Source of the DNA: Prorocentrum cordatum | Lineage: Eukaryota > Sar > Dinophyceae > Prorocentrales > Prorocentraceae | Length of the DNA stretch: 64,000 bases | NCBI GenBank assembly: GCA_963575745.1 | Contig: CAUYUJ010018460.1 | Location: 511,442-575,441 of the forward strand | Direction of reading: 5' to 3' | Shown: in pieces, positions 19,526 through 29,203 of the stretch | Layout of the letters: every line of letters begins with the position of its first letter | How positions within the stretch are numbered: position 1 is the first letter of the stretch | Translations under genes and position numbers: made by a program | The notes under the pieces: model-generated | Told to the model about the DNA's origin: nothing | Database searches by the model: none | What the model saw: the letters and a program-made list of their open reading frames with translations, nothing else

Positions 19526-19622
19526 TACCGAATGACGGTGCCGGGCACCCAGTCCACCAACGACGGGTCGTCGAAATTGGCGCCCAGCTTCCCGGCGAGG
19601 ACCTGCCCCGGCGCCATATCCA
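19526..19622 (-). CDS. Candidate exon, function unknown
   Basis: On the minus strand GTGACGAG is followed by a frame reading EVDMAPGQVLAGKLGANFDD and then PSLVDWVPGTVI before a stop (R then TAG). The residues look like genuine protein. With 19200-19300 it may form part of a minus-strand gene whose other exons I cannot find. Confidence 0.3.
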
Positions 19623-19628
19623 CCTCCT

Positions 19629-19858
19629 CGTCACGGCCTCGCTTTTTTCCCAGACATGCGCGCGTCGTGAAAGAATCAGGGCGGGAGGTCTTTTGTTAAT
19701 TTTCGGCCTTCGGGGGCCCTCGCCGGGCCCCAGGAGCGTTCAAAAACGGCTCGGGATGAAAAACCGGTCCCGAGGAAAAGTTCGGGACTTCCAGGGACCC
19801 CGTATTGAAATATTCAGGGCGTCGCATGTCTGCGTCCCCGTCACGGCCTCTTTTTTTT
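19629..19858 (+). mobile_element. TIR-D element, copy 4, with 20-bp flanking direct repeats
   Basis: Element 19649-19838: CCCAGACATGCGCGCGTCGT, TTAATTTTCGGCCTTCGGGG, GGATGAAAAACCGGTCCCG, GGGCGTCGCATGTCTG. On each side lies CGTCACGGCCTC plus a T-run (19629-19648 and 19839-19858; 19 of 20 bases alike). That is much longer than a usual target duplication. Confidence 0.75.
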
Positions 19859-20266
19859 GGTACGGACGAACAGGATGGTGCAAAATGAGCTGTTCCAGGG
19901 AACGCCTGCCCCATGCAGGGCGGCTGAAACGTGTATATCCCCACGTGCCACCGCAGCGGTGTGAACGTTCCAGCCGACCCAAGGCAAGCGTTCCCGCCAG
20001 CGGACAACAATTACACCATACCGCTATCATGCCGCTAATTGGTGCCGGCAGCCACGCGCCAGAACATTGTGTGTGTGCGCGATTTGGCGCAGGGCTCGAT
20101 CTCCCCCGCCAAGCTGGCAAACTTCTCCCTCTGCCCGCGGCCGTCTGAGACACCCACCGTGTTCGCCCACGCGGGACGTCGCCCTCGGATAGCACAGAAA
20201 AGCTTTCTGAAAGTGCGGTGGCTAGCAAAGGACTCAGCTGCCGGGTCTCAGCGCTCCCTACGGTTA
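19859..20266. other. Unassigned, weak exon-like stretch
   Basis: GC-balanced sequence. At 20055-20195 the + frame reads NIVCVRDLAQGSISPAKLAN after a CAG, and the minus strand is also open (EKFASLAGEIEPCAKSRTHT). I cannot choose a strand and recognise no family. Confidence 0.2.
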
Positions 20267-20422
20267 GGTCGGGCATGTCCTCCTACAGGCGGATTTAGGA
20301 AGAAAAACAACATATAGTCTAAACCTAAGCAACGATGGTCAAAAGAGCACGAAAAGTCGACACCATACTATTGCACTACTACTACTCTTGAGTATTCTTC
20401 CTGTAGAGGATCATGCCCTACT
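20267..20422 (+). mobile_element. TIR-A element, copy 9
   Basis: TA|GGTCGGGCATGTCCTCCTAC and GGCGGATTTAGGAAG; right end TTCCTGTAGAGGATCATGCC and CTACT. The core is diverged (GTCGACACCATACTATT). 156 bp. Confidence 0.8.
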
Positions 20423-20599
20423 TCATCCTAAGAGAAGGGGGGGAGGCCCGTGCCCGCTTCCCTGATGACGATATGGCCCCCGCCATGACGACTGTGCTGT
20501 CACTGACTAGGTTGTTGGGCGCGGAACGGCTTCTGCTGCGCCTCGACTCGCGCTGCTTCCCAGACTTCTCCAGATCTGCCTGGATTCGGCGGCGCGAGG

Positions 20600-20775
20600 A
20601 GGGGACATTAGAAGGAGAAGGCCTTCTCACAAGGCGGCGGGACTTCTCAGGAGCCCTCGCGCCTTCTGAACAGTTTTTTGTCTTCGGAGAAGGCTTAGAA
20701 CAATTCTCAGAAGGCTGGGGGGCTTCCGAGCCTTCTGAGAAGGCCCGCCCCTTCTCACTTCCCCCCCTCGCCCGT
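20600..20775 (+). repeat. Repeat U (CCTTCTGAGAAGGC palindromes), copy 1
   Basis: Several GCCTTCTGAGAAGGC-type palindromes and CTTCTCAGGAGCCCTCGC, ending CCCCTTCTCACTTCCCCCC. Related copies at 24.95-25.17 and 57.5-57.6 kb. Confidence 0.65.
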
Positions 20776-21616
20776 CGCCGATGGATATCTCTGGACTTCG
20801 GATCAATCTCGATCTGTGTCGGCTTTCGCGGATCAGCCTCGATCTTCGGGCATCGCAGAAGGGCGCGGTGACGGAGCGTGCGGAGACCTCGAAATCCCCA
20901 AAGACCTCGCCGCATGCACGGACTGTCACCGCACCGTTTCGGGATCCTAAGGGCCCCAGTCGCCCGAGAAGTCCTCGGAGAACGACCCACGGTCCCAAAA
21001 CCGTGCTGCCACCTCGGATCCCCAGCGACTCACCGTACGGTGTGGTCGCAGCACCATTTGGGGGCCTCGAGATCCATCTGGCCCGACCTCCGCAGGTCGG
21101 CTGGAAAAAACCCGTCCCAAGCCTTCGGGGACAGATCCATCTGGCCTGACCTCCGGGGGGGCCCAGCGCAGATCCAAGAAATCTGCGCGGAGCGCCGAAA
21201 GGAGGACGACACAAAGGAGGACGAGTCGAAAGAGGACGGCACGAAGCGGACGACAGGATCGTCCACCCTTTTGGGGGGGGGGCCAGGGCCCCCGATTCAA
21301 GCAGGGCGTTGCTGGCCAGGACTCTGAGACTTCCAGCTAGCGAGCGCGAGGAATGGAGAACCCAGTGGCAACCCGCTCGCGCGTTCAAGTTTCCGTCGGC
21401 GCACGGCTGACTAATTCCCAGACGTGATCGCGTCGTACAAAAATCAAGATGGGAAGTTGTTGGCCATTTTCGGCCTCGGGAAGCCCTCGCAGGGCCTCGG
21501 GATACAGGCTTCAGGCGTCTCGGACGCGCCAAAAGGTCTTGGTTTCTCGTGCAATCCCCGGGGAAAGGGCTCCAATTACCAGGCCAGCCCACGCAGCCGG
21601 TTTTCCCAGAAGAAGA
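20776..21616. other. Unassigned repeats, no gene
   Basis: Includes an inverted pair GCGGTGAC...GTGCG / GCACGGACTGTCACCGC (20870-20937), a repeated AGATCCATCTGGCC (21069, 21132), a TIR-K fragment near 21160-21215, and a degenerate TIR-D (CCCAGACGTGATCGCGTCG, from 21417). Confidence 0.45.
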
Positions 21617-21766
21617 AAACGCCACAAACATAAACTGTTGGCGCTCCGCGCGGGCTTCTCGGACCTGCGCTGGACCCCCTCCCTGGCGCGCGGAGCGCGC
21701 CAGGGGCGGCGCCAGAGGCGCCGCCTGGGGGGCCCAGCGCGGATCCAAGGAATCCGCGCGGAGCGC
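21617..21766. mobile_element. TIR-K palindromic element, copy 1
   Basis: Left arm AAAACGCCACAAACATAAAC, GGCGCTCCGCGCGGGCTTCT; right arm GGATCCAAGGAATCCGCGCG, GAGCGC. Most of the length can fold on itself. The outer A/T-rich right arm is missing next to TIR-L copy 2. Confidence 0.7.
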
Positions 21767-21773
21767 ATCTTTA

Positions 21774-21935
21774 TCAGGAGGGAAAAAACACACAGACACA
21801 ATTAATCGTCGATTTCCCGAGAATATGGGAAAATATGGGAAGTGGGGGGAAGAGAAGAACCCAGAACATATGGGAAAATGTGGGGGTTTGTCTTATTTGT
21901 GTGTATTTATGTGTGTGTCCTGGGGCACCTTCAGT
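21774..21935 (+). mobile_element. TIR-L element, copy 2
   Basis: CAGGAGGGAAAAAACACACA on the left, TTGTGTGTATTTATGTGTGT with GTCCTGGGG on the right. Interior ATATGGGAAAATATGGGAAG. Inverted relative of 18232-18390. Confidence 0.7.
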
Positions 21936-22077
21936 TTATGGCGTGGCTTCTGCTTCGATCTCCAGGCGCCGCCGGGCGCCCGCGGCGCGCCCGCGTGCCG
22001 AGGACAGCGCTCAGAGGCGGGGCCGCAGCGGGGCGCTCTGCAGCAGACTTCGCACCGCCCTCTCCTCAATCCACCCC

Positions 22078-22232
22078 CTCTCGTCCGACACGACCCCTCC
22101 TCCCGCCCGCCCTCTCGTCCGACACGACACGACCCCTTCTCGTCCGGCACGACCCCTTCTCGTCCGACACCACCCCTTCTGTCGCACCACCCTCTCGTCC
22201 GACGCGACCCCTCCTCCCGCCCGCCCCGCCCC
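22078..22232 (+). repeat. CTCGTCCGACACGACCCC minisatellite
   Basis: Seven or so imperfect copies of an 18-25 bp word (TCGTCCGACACGACCCCTTC) interleaved with CTCCCGCCCGCC. Confidence 0.85.
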
Positions 22233-22589
22233 TCTCCGTCGAGTTCCCCCCCGCCGGGGGCCTGGATCCCGTCGGGCAGGGTGACGCCGGCAACAGGGGC
22301 AGTGGCAGCGGCGGCCAGGGCGGGGTAGAGCTTCTGGAAGTGCTCCACCGGAGGGAGAGAAAAGAGGAAACGGAGGAGGTCAGGAGAGGAGAGAGAGGGG
22401 AGAAGGAGGATGGGGAGGAAAGGGAGGAGGGAGGAGGGACGAGGAGGAGGAGGAGGAGAACGAGGAGGAGGAGCAGGAGGAGACGGAGGCCGAGGAGGCG
22501 ACACTCCAAAAACCAGCCAGAACACCCCCAAACGCCCCAGGAACCCGCTCGGTCGCCCCAGCATGCCCCTGGACGCTGCGAGAATTTCA

Positions 22590-22826
22590 GGAACCTCCTC
22601 CGTCCTCCTCCACCTCCTCCTCCTCCTCCTCCAGCTCCTCCTCCTCCTCCACCTCCTCCAGCTCCTCCGCCTCCTCCCCCACCTCCTCCACCTCCTCCAC
22701 CTCCTCCTCTTGCTCCTCCTCCTCCTCCTCCTCCTGCTCCTCCTGCTCCTTCACCCTCCTCCTCCTCCTCCTCCTCCTCTCTCCTCCTCCTCCTCCTCCT
22801 CCTCCTCTCCTCTCCTCTCCTCCTCC

Positions 22827-22877
<51 letters not shown>

Positions 22878-22985
22878 CCCTCCTCCTCCTCCTTCTCCTC
22901 CTTCCTCCCCTTCCCCTCCCCCTCCCCCCCTCCCTCCCTCCCTCTCTCCCTCTCTCCTCCCTCCTCTCTCCGCCCGCCCCTTCCT
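22590..22985 (-). repeat. (CTC)n/(CAT)n compound tract
   Basis: CCTCCTCC triplets (22590-22825), CATCATCAT (22826-22875), then CCTCCC-rich sequence. The purine strand is the minus strand. Frames of poly-Leu, Ser or Pro and Ile are artefacts. Confidence 0.95.
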
Positions 22986-24120
22986 CGACATCGGCACTGG
23001 GGCATTCCCAGCAGATCTCGATCCGATCGGCCAGCTTTGAGGGTGAGCGATGCCGTCCCTCGAGGTGCACTGCGACCGTCAAGCTGCAGTTGGTGGGTCC
23101 GCGAGAGGCGAGGTGTGGAGCTCCCTGCCCACTCGGATGTGCCATCACCGTGGCGAACGTGTCGCTCAGTCTGCCCTCGCCAAACGCGCGGCCAAGCGGA
23201 GTGGTTCGGAGCGAGCGTGCTCCAACGACTCCGCGCGCGGGCGCAGCCCGCTCGATACATTACAGGGTTTGGCGCGGAGCAGGTTCCGATCGGGCTTTGG
23301 GGAACCAGGATTATCGGCATCAGGCGGATCGGAAACTGCTCCGCCGAATGGCGCAAGCCCCATGTCACATTGGGAGGACGAGGAGGGACAAGAGGTATCG
23401 TCACACAAACAGTTTGCTGAACCTTTTGTCACTGGCGAGCTTCGCTTGTTGGTCAAAGGCCTCGGCGGGCTGGGGCCGAGGACCGTTCAAATCCTCAGAA
23501 GAACAAACAAGCCACGCGACACTCGGACTCGGAGACTTGAGATAGGCGAGCGGTCGCTTCGAGGTGATAGGTACCTGTCAAGAAAGGAGCCCCATGTCCC
23601 GTGTGTGCAAGCACCATTCCTAGCGGCAGCGGACCTGCAAACAGAAACACCATATGGTATGCGACGCAGTAGAGTTTGCAATCATATTAGCAACCATGTC
23701 GTCACACGTCACGTCAGCGTAATGTCACGAGTGTTTCCCCGATTGCGGCCGCCACATCGGTCCCTACTCCGCTTCTAATGCCGCCTTCCCCTACTCCTCC
23801 GTCTCCGTGCGAGCTGACGGGACCTGACTCTGTTGAATTCGACGAGGACAGCCAGGATCGCATTCGGAAGACACAGATGCTGTGCATCATCATGTGTGGT
23901 CGGCCCACTTTTGTAGACTGCAGGCGTTGTCCTTCCTACGCGGAGTGCTAGTGGACGAATCTGGTCAATGCCCCCCTGTATGGGAGGCCGAGCTAGGACG
24001 TCCGAGGGTAGACTGCTGCGTTTGTAGGAGGGCCGCCACCCAACAACGAGGGCCCTTACGTGCGAATCACCTCACAGCGAGCAAGCAGGCTTCCGTAGTG
24101 TCATCCGTCCACGGGGGTTA
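22986..24120. other. Longest complex-sequence stretch of the left half, no gene recognised
   Basis: Little simple repeat. Open frames of 80-240 codons exist on both strands, for example PTPLLMPPSPTPPSPCELTG and later RKTQMLCIIMCGRPTFVDC (about 23760-23950, +). None shows a motif I recognise and none has both splice signals. Confidence 0.3.
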
Positions 24121-24134
24121 TGTTCAGCAGGATC

Positions 24135-24400
24135 CAGCACAATCCCTCCCCCTTCCTCCCTCCCTCGCTCCCTCCTCCCTCCCACCTCCCTCCATCCCTC
24201 CTCCTCCTCATCCCTCCTCCCTCCTCCCTGCCTCCTTCCCTTCCTCCCTCCTTCTCAGGCGGCGACGACGACGAAGACGACGACAACGACACCTACGACG
24301 ACGACGACGCCGACCACGACGACGCCGACGACGCCGCCGCCGACGACGCCGCCGACGACGACGACGTCGACGTCGACGTCGGCGACATCTCGGCGACGGC
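24135..24400. repeat. (CCT)n tract followed by (CGA)n tract
   Basis: CCTCCCTCC for ~120 bp, then GACGACGACG triplets at 24262-24400. Confidence 0.95.
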
Positions 24401-24601
24401 GACAGGTCCGCCGACAGGCCCGCTGCCGCGGCAGCCGCCGCCAGGTCGGGCATCGCGGCGGCACCGGGCGGCCCGCGGGACGTGCGCGGCGCCCCGCGGG
24501 GGGGCCGCGACGGCCGGACGCCGCCTCGTCGGGCGCCTGCTGCTGCTGCTCCGCTGCGGCGGAGACGAGGATCGGCGGCGAGCGAGGGTGGGGAATCTCT
24601 C

Positions 24602-24777
24602 CCGGGGGAGCGAAAGGGGGGGATAGCAAAGGGCAGGCTATAGAGAATCCGCTCACGCAGCTGATTTCCCCGGCGCCCGAGTGTCGAGGAATGGGCCCGG
24701 CGGCGGGGCCGAAACCAGCTGCATGCAGCAGATTCCGTGACCCCCCCTTCCCCTATCCCCCCCTTTCGTTCGGCCCG
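24602..24777 (+). mobile_element. TIR-E element, copy 2
   Basis: GCGAAAGGGGGGGATAGCAA at the left, inverted as CCCCCCCTTTCGTTCGG at the right, with GAAACCAGCTGCATGCAGCA inside, as in copy 1 at 2.5 kb. No clear target duplication. Confidence 0.75.
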
Positions 24778-24802
24778 ATTTTCGGGTTGGAGCATCGAAG
24801 TT

Positions 24803-24935
24803 GTCGGGCGTGTCCGTCGGTTCTCGGTGGTTCTCCAGCCGCGGGACGCTTGCCGGCGGCTGCGCCTCGCCGAGGGCGTTCCCGGGGGTGCCCCGATCGT
24901 CCCGAACGGCCGCCAGAGACCCGAGTTATGACCCC
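24803..24935 (+). repeat. TIR-J repeat, copy 2
   Basis: TTCTCGGTGGTTCTCCAGCC, CGCCTCGCCGAGGGCGTTCC, CGGCCGCCAGAGACCCGAGT: reverse complement of the 1.7 kb copy. Confidence 0.65.
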
Positions 24936-24944
24936 AAAACCAAA

Positions 24945-25172
24945 ATCGGCGTCGCGGGATGGGGGGAAGTGAGAAGGAGGAGGCCCTCTCAGAAGGAAGG
25001 CGGGGCTTCTCAGAAGCCCTCAGGCCTCCTGATGGCTTCTTGGAAGCCCTCAGGCCTCCTGAGAAGTGTTCTGCATCCCAGGGGAAGGCTCAGACAGATT
25101 CCCAAAGGCCTGGGAGTCCCGAGCCTTCTGAGAAGGCCTGACCCCTCTCACTTCCCCCCGGGGCTCGCCGCC
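24945..25172 (+). repeat. Repeat U, copy 2
   Basis: GGGGGGAAGTGAGAAGG on the left and CCCTCTCACTTCCCCCC on the right are inverted copies. Between them lie several CTTCTCAGAAG palindromes and CCTCAGGCCTCCTGA. The arms make this copy the best view of the repeat's ends. Confidence 0.7.
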
Positions 25173-25501
25173 GAAAGGAGGAGTATCGACGAGGATGATG
25201 CATGGAGGAGGAGGGGGGGGACCTTCTGGATGCTTTGACCAAGCGCAGGGGGGTCGTGCGGCGGGGGGGGGGAGGGGGGGACGACGACGACACCCGCTTG
25301 ATCGGGAGGAGGAGACAGGCTGGAGGAGGAGACAGCGCGGGCACAGTCTCGAAGCTTCGTGCCCTGGATCCGCGTGGCGCTCTCTGAGGGCCCTCCTCCC
25401 GGGGACTGCAGCACTCAGGAGCCCTACTGACTCAAACTGGGCCCAGGGCTGGCAGAGGATCGAGTGGCGGATGGGGTCATAGGACGGGGCAGGAGGCAGC
25501 G

Positions 25502-25600
25502 GAGGGCACGTCCCCCCACAAGCGGATTTCGGACGAAAAATAACAAACACACAGAACATAGTCAAATAATCATCGACAATCAAAAAAACGTCCCGAGTCA
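25502..25600 (+). mobile_element. TIR-A fragment, left part
   Basis: GGGCACGTCCCCCCACAAGC, GGATTTCGGACGAAAAAT, then CATAGTCAAATAATCATCG. No right terminus. Confidence 0.55.
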
Positions 25601-25628
25601 GTTTTGACGGACCCGGGGTCCAGTAGTA

Positions 25629-25910
25629 AATCGGGCGTGCCGCCCCACAGGCAGATTTTGGAGGAATAATCAAACATTCTCACAAAAATGCCCCCATATA
25701 ATCTTGCCGTCGCTCGGGCGTCAATTTCCAGTGCATTTTTCGGTGTCGTGCGTGTTTTTGTTGGTCGATGGTCCAGGGTGGTCCTCGTTCCCGCCGAGAA
25801 AAAATGCACACGCCCGAGCGATGCCAAGTAATCAAATACTAAAAAAACGTCTACACACTATTTTTCTTACTATCTTTGAATACTCCTCCTGTAGAGGGCC
25901 AGGCCCGACT
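25629..25910 (+). mobile_element. TIR-A element, copy 10, split by TIR-F
   Basis: TA|AATCGGGCGTGCCGCCCCAC and GGCAGATTTTGGAGGAAT; right end CTGTAGAGGGCCAGGCCCGA and CT|TA. The TIR-F copy at 25703-25828 interrupts it. Removing that copy and one TAAT gives an element of about 152 bp, the family norm. Confidence 0.8.
25703..25828 (+). mobile_element. TIR-F element, copy 4 (nested in TIR-A)
   Basis: CTTGCCGTCGCTCGGGCG / CGCCCGAGCGATGCCAAG ends with TAAT on both sides (25699-25702, 25829-25832). 126 bp. The nesting shows that this TIR-F inserted after the TIR-A was in place. Confidence 0.85.
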
Positions 25911-26061
25911 TAAGAGCACGACGGTGCAGGAGGAAAGAGAGGAGGCTGGCGGAGGCCCGGCTGGCCACCGCCTCGCTCGACAATGTGATTTTGCTGTGTG
26001 CGGCGGCGGCGTTCCTTCGAGAGGTGGCGGCGAAGGCGGGGAGGAGGAGAAAGGACGACGA

Positions 26062-26247
26062 CCCAGACATGATCGCGCCGTGAAAAAATCAGGACGGGAG
26101 GTTTTTCGCAAATCTCGGCCCCGAGGGCCCGTCGCTGGGCCTCGGGACCGTCAAAAAACGACTCAGGATGAAAAACGGTCCTGGGGAAAGGGTCGGGACT
26201 TCCAGGGACTCCGCATGTAAGAAAAATCAGGACGTAGCATGTCTGGG
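26062..26247 (+). mobile_element. TIR-D element, copy 5 (clean, GACGA on both sides)
   Basis: CCCAGACATGATCGCGCCGT at the left and GGACGTAGCATGTCTGGG at the right. GACGA at 26057-26061 and 26248-26252 looks like a 5-bp target duplication. Interior GGATGAAAAACGGTCC and GGGTCGGGACTTCCAGGGAC. 186 bp. Confidence 0.85.
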
Positions 26248-26676
26248 GACGAACACCGCTAGAGGCCAGTGTGTTTGACGACTCTTCTTCCCCCTCCTCC
26301 GGCGCCCCCTCCAGTGCGCAGCGGCGACACGCCGTCAGATGAGATGGTGACAGGGGCGAGCGTAGACTGTGGAACCCAAGGAGCGCTGGAATCACCCAGT
26401 GAGCACGCACCAAAGGCCACGCCGGCGAAAGCTCACTCTTACGTGTAGTCGACCTCCCCCCTCCCCGCACCCTTCCCCCCTGTCCCAAGAAGTGGGTAGA
26501 AGCATGAGGTAGGAATGCATTCAAAGTAGATTGGGTTTCCCCCCTTCCCCTACCAAAGGAAGGAAGAGGAAAAACCGCTAGACTCTTGAAGCAGGAAGGC
26601 GGCTAAACTAGATTGGGACCTGGGAATCTAGAAATCCCTACTTTCATCGACAGGCGTGGACCCCGACTACAGAATT
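26248..26676. other. No feature seen
   Basis: Complex sequence with a C-rich area at 26450-26560. No gene, splice-flanked frame or inverted-repeat element that I can support. Confidence 0.4.
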
Positions 26677-26797
26677 GATGTACCCCAGAATTGATTTGTT
26701 CGTCGAATCTATGAGACATGCGTCGAATGTTCGTAGATCTACAAACATCAAACATTATACGCGCGATTCGACGAGAATTTCAATTTTGGGGTACATC
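26677..26797. mobile_element. TIR-M element (single copy)
   Basis: Two 33-bp arms, GATGTACCCCAGAATTGA...CGTCGAATC (26677-26709) and its inverted copy (26765-26797; about 28 of 33 pair), around a 55-bp loop. No other copy in the window. Confidence 0.6.
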
Positions 26798-27018
26798 ATG
26801 TCCGTCGACGATCTCCTACCCGATTTGCGCGCGCTGCCGAGGATTGAGCAGGGACCGACCGTCCCAGCATTCTTATGGGCCTACCACGACATGTTCTTAA
26901 TATCCACAGTGTTGGAAACATAACAACAATGTTCTCAGAACATGGGCCCGATGTGTCAAAACAGGACGGTCTCAGTTGTAAAGGTTCTGAGAACATCTCT
27001 TGCAGACCACCAAAGGTT

Positions 27019-27219
27019 ATTAGAACATCCTTTGGTGGGCCTCCAACCCAGGCATGCGACGCCCTGATTTTTCCAACGTCCCGACCCTTTCCCTGGACTC
27101 GGATTTCCTTCCTGAAGCGCTTTTTGACGGCCCCGAGGCCCGGCGAGGGCCCCCCGAGGCCGAAAATTGCCCCGACGCGATCATGTCTGGGATTAAAACA
27201 TCCTTTGATGGGCCTGGAG
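27019..27219 (-). mobile_element. TIR-D element, copy 6, with 28-bp flanking direct repeats
   Basis: Element 27047-27191: CCCAGGCATGCGACGCCCTG to GACGCGATCATGTCTGGG, 145 bp (shorter than other copies). Directly abutting it are ATTAGAACATCCTTTGGTGG (27019 on) and ATTAAAACATCCTTTGATGG (27192 on), 23 of 28 bases alike. CCACCAAAGG at 27008 also pairs with CCTTTGGTGG, so the target could fold. Confidence 0.75.
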
Positions 27220-27222
27220 TTA

Positions 27223-27377
27223 GGTCGGGCGCGTCCCCCTACAGGGGGATTTTGGACGAAGAAAAAGACATAGTCAAACAAAGCTCAAGCATGGCCAACA
27301 ATACTGGAACAGATCGTCCCCCGACTATTTTGTGAACTGTTTCTGGATATTCCTCCCGTAGGGAGACGTGTGCGACT
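27223..27377 (+). mobile_element. TIR-A element, copy 11
   Basis: TA|GGTCGGGCGCGTCCCCCTAC, GGGGATTTTGGACGAAG; core ATCGTCCCCCGACTATTTTG; right end CCGTAGGGAGACGTGTGCGA and CT. 155 bp. Confidence 0.85.
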
Positions 27378-27390
27378 TCGGGCAATCATT

Positions 27391-27537
27391 AGTGGGGGAG
27401 CGATAGATGGGGGGTAAGAAAGGTGCGCCTGTTGTGCACCTTTCGTACCCCTTCGGGGCCCTAGGGGGCTCGTGTAGGGGCACCTTGAGGGCCCTTTTCG
27501 TGCAACCCTCGACGCCCCCCCATTGATCGCCCCCCCG
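27391..27537. mobile_element. TIR-S element (single copy)
   Basis: GGGGGAGCGATAGATGGGGG on the left pairs with CCCCCCATTGATCGCCCCCC on the right. The interior has a smaller hairpin, AAAGGTGCGCCTGTTGTGCA followed by CCTTT. Confidence 0.6.
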
Positions 27538-27659
27538 TGTGTAGTCCAAAACCCGGCTAGCAGGGCGCCCGAACAGCGCTGGAAGCCCAGGCGAAGCACG
27601 CTGGCAGGACCTGGAGAGAGCCTCTGAGCGACCTGCTGGAGAGCTTCCGGGCACGCGTC

Positions 27660-27830
27660 TCGGCGGTGGACAAACCTGCCTTTAGTAGACCTCCCCTTAG
27701 TGAAAACGGCCTGGGACCGAAACCGACGGACCTGGACCCGCAAAAACGACGGCCGCGACGCCCTCTCGCGAACCGAGAACGGCCAATTCCTTGATCGACG
27801 TGTCAGGGTAGGAGGTCTGTCCACCCCCGA
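27660..27830 (+). mobile_element. TIR-G element, copy 3
   Basis: TCGGCGGTGGACAAACCTGC and GGAGGTCTGTCCACCCCCGA ends. Close match to copy 1 over GACCGAAACCGACGGACCTG and GATCGACGTGTCAGGGTAGG. 171 bp. Confidence 0.8.
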
Positions 27831-27832
27831 GC

Positions 27833-27965
27833 GCTGGCAATCGCTAGGACGTCCATTCCCTGTGTTTTTTTCGGTTTCGTGCGTGGTTCTTTCGCGCCAA
27901 ATGATCAAGGAGGCTCCTCGATGGTCCTCGCCGAGAAAAAATGCACACGTTTGAGCGATGCCTAT
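27833..27965 (+). mobile_element. TIR-F element, copy 5
   Basis: CTGGCAATCGCTAGGACGTC to ACACGTTTGAGCGATGCC, with GGTCCTCGCCGAGAAAAAAT inside. It starts 2 bp after the end of TIR-G copy 3. Confidence 0.75.
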
Positions 27966-28145
27966 GTATTGGGAACGAGTAGGAACACGCTGGCCGCACA
28001 CGCTGCGAGTTCCAGCAAGAGTCGCTGCGGGGATCCCTGCTGGGAGCCGGAACGACCTCCGGGGGGCGACCCTGCGGCTCCGGCTTCTCATCTATAACAA
28101 CCCTGACGTAGCTCTAAGGAGCTATCTGGGAACTGAAGCCCAGAA

Positions 28146-28333
28146 CCCAGACCCCCTCGGGTAATGAAAAAAATGAGGACGGGATTTTTTTCGCTATTTT
28201 CGGCCTCCTGGGGCCCCTTACCGGCCCTCGGGACCGCCAAAAGACGATTCAGGATGAAAAACCGGTCCAGGGGAATGGGTCGAGACCTCCAGGGGTCGAC
28301 GAAATGGAAAAATCATGACGTCGGGGGTCTGGG
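28146..28333 (+). mobile_element. TIR-D element, copy 7
   Basis: CCCAGACCCCCTCGGGTAAT to GACGTCGGGGGTCTGGG. GGATGAAAAACCGGTCC and GGTCGAGACCTCCAGGGGTC match copy 1 closely. 188 bp. Confidence 0.85.
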
Positions 28334-28564
28334 AAGCGAGCCGGGGACACTTCGCCGCCGCTGGGGAGGAGGAGGGCGGTGGCGGCGACGAGGGCGGATT
28401 GGGCGGCGGGCGAGGGCGGTAGGCGCAGAAGCCCGCTGCCCGCAGCCTCGGGTCGGGCGTGTGCTCCCGCAGGCGGAGTTTTTTGTTGACGAAAAGAGAA
28501 GAAGAGGCAAAGCAACGAAAACAAAACATCCTCAAGGGAGGGCCATTTTCCGAACCCCCTCACG

Positions 28565-28690
28565 AGGATCGTGGCCTCCAAGGAGCCCCCAAGAGGCTCT
28601 GGGGGCCCCCAAGACGCCGCCAAGGAGCCCCAAGAGACTCCCAAGAGGTCCCCAAGAGGCCCCCAAGAGGCCCTAAGAGCGCTCCAGGGC
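28565..28690 (-). repeat. CCCCAAGAGGC minisatellite, site 1
   Basis: About ten imperfect copies of CCCCAAGAGGC / CCCCCAAGA. The same family occurs at 34.08-34.57, 46.63-46.81 and 52.43-52.55 kb. Confidence 0.8.
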
Positions 28691-28961
28691 CCCAATAATC
28701 AAATCATTATCAAAAATTTCCGAACCCTGGAGGAAGCCTTCTGAGCTGTCTTCGGACGACCTTGCAGGCATCTGGCGCCGTCTTCGAGCCGTCTGAGGGC
28801 ATCTTGGACCCCTCTACCTCCACTGTCTTCGTCGTCGCCGCCTACAGGGTCAGCGGCATCGGCCGTAAGGCCTTCGCAATAATCAAAGCACCACAAATTG
28901 TGGCAACATCGTCCCCAGACTCTTTTTGTTTGACTTCTCTTGAATTCTCTTACGTGTGGGT

Positions 28962-29203
28962 GGCCCAAAAGGGGGTCCAGCTGCAAGGGGGTGGTGCACT
29001 AGATTTGGGGCAATCGCGTTGCAAGTGTATTGCGCCGGAGTACAATATTGCGCTGTATTGTAAATATCTTATTGTACGCAAAAATGCAGCAGCACAATTG
29101 CGCACTGGAGTGTATTGCACGCCCCAAATGTATTGCAACCCCACAAACCTATTGCACCAATTCTATTGCACCACCCCCTTGTCCCTGGACCCCATTTTGG
29201 GTC
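28962..29203. mobile_element. TIR-O element (nested in TIR-A)
   Basis: Left arm GGGGGTCCAGCTGCAAGGGG, GTGGTGCACTAGATTTGGGG; right arm CCAATTCTATTGCACCACCC, CCTTGTCCCTGGACCCCATT. The arms pair over ~50 bp. The loop is full of TATTGCA words. It lies between the core and right end of TIR-A copy 12. Confidence 0.7.

Noticed and set aside
21842-23545. 567-codon + frame
   Set aside because: Joins unrelated sequence through CTC and CAT repeats; runs of Pro, Leu and Ile only.
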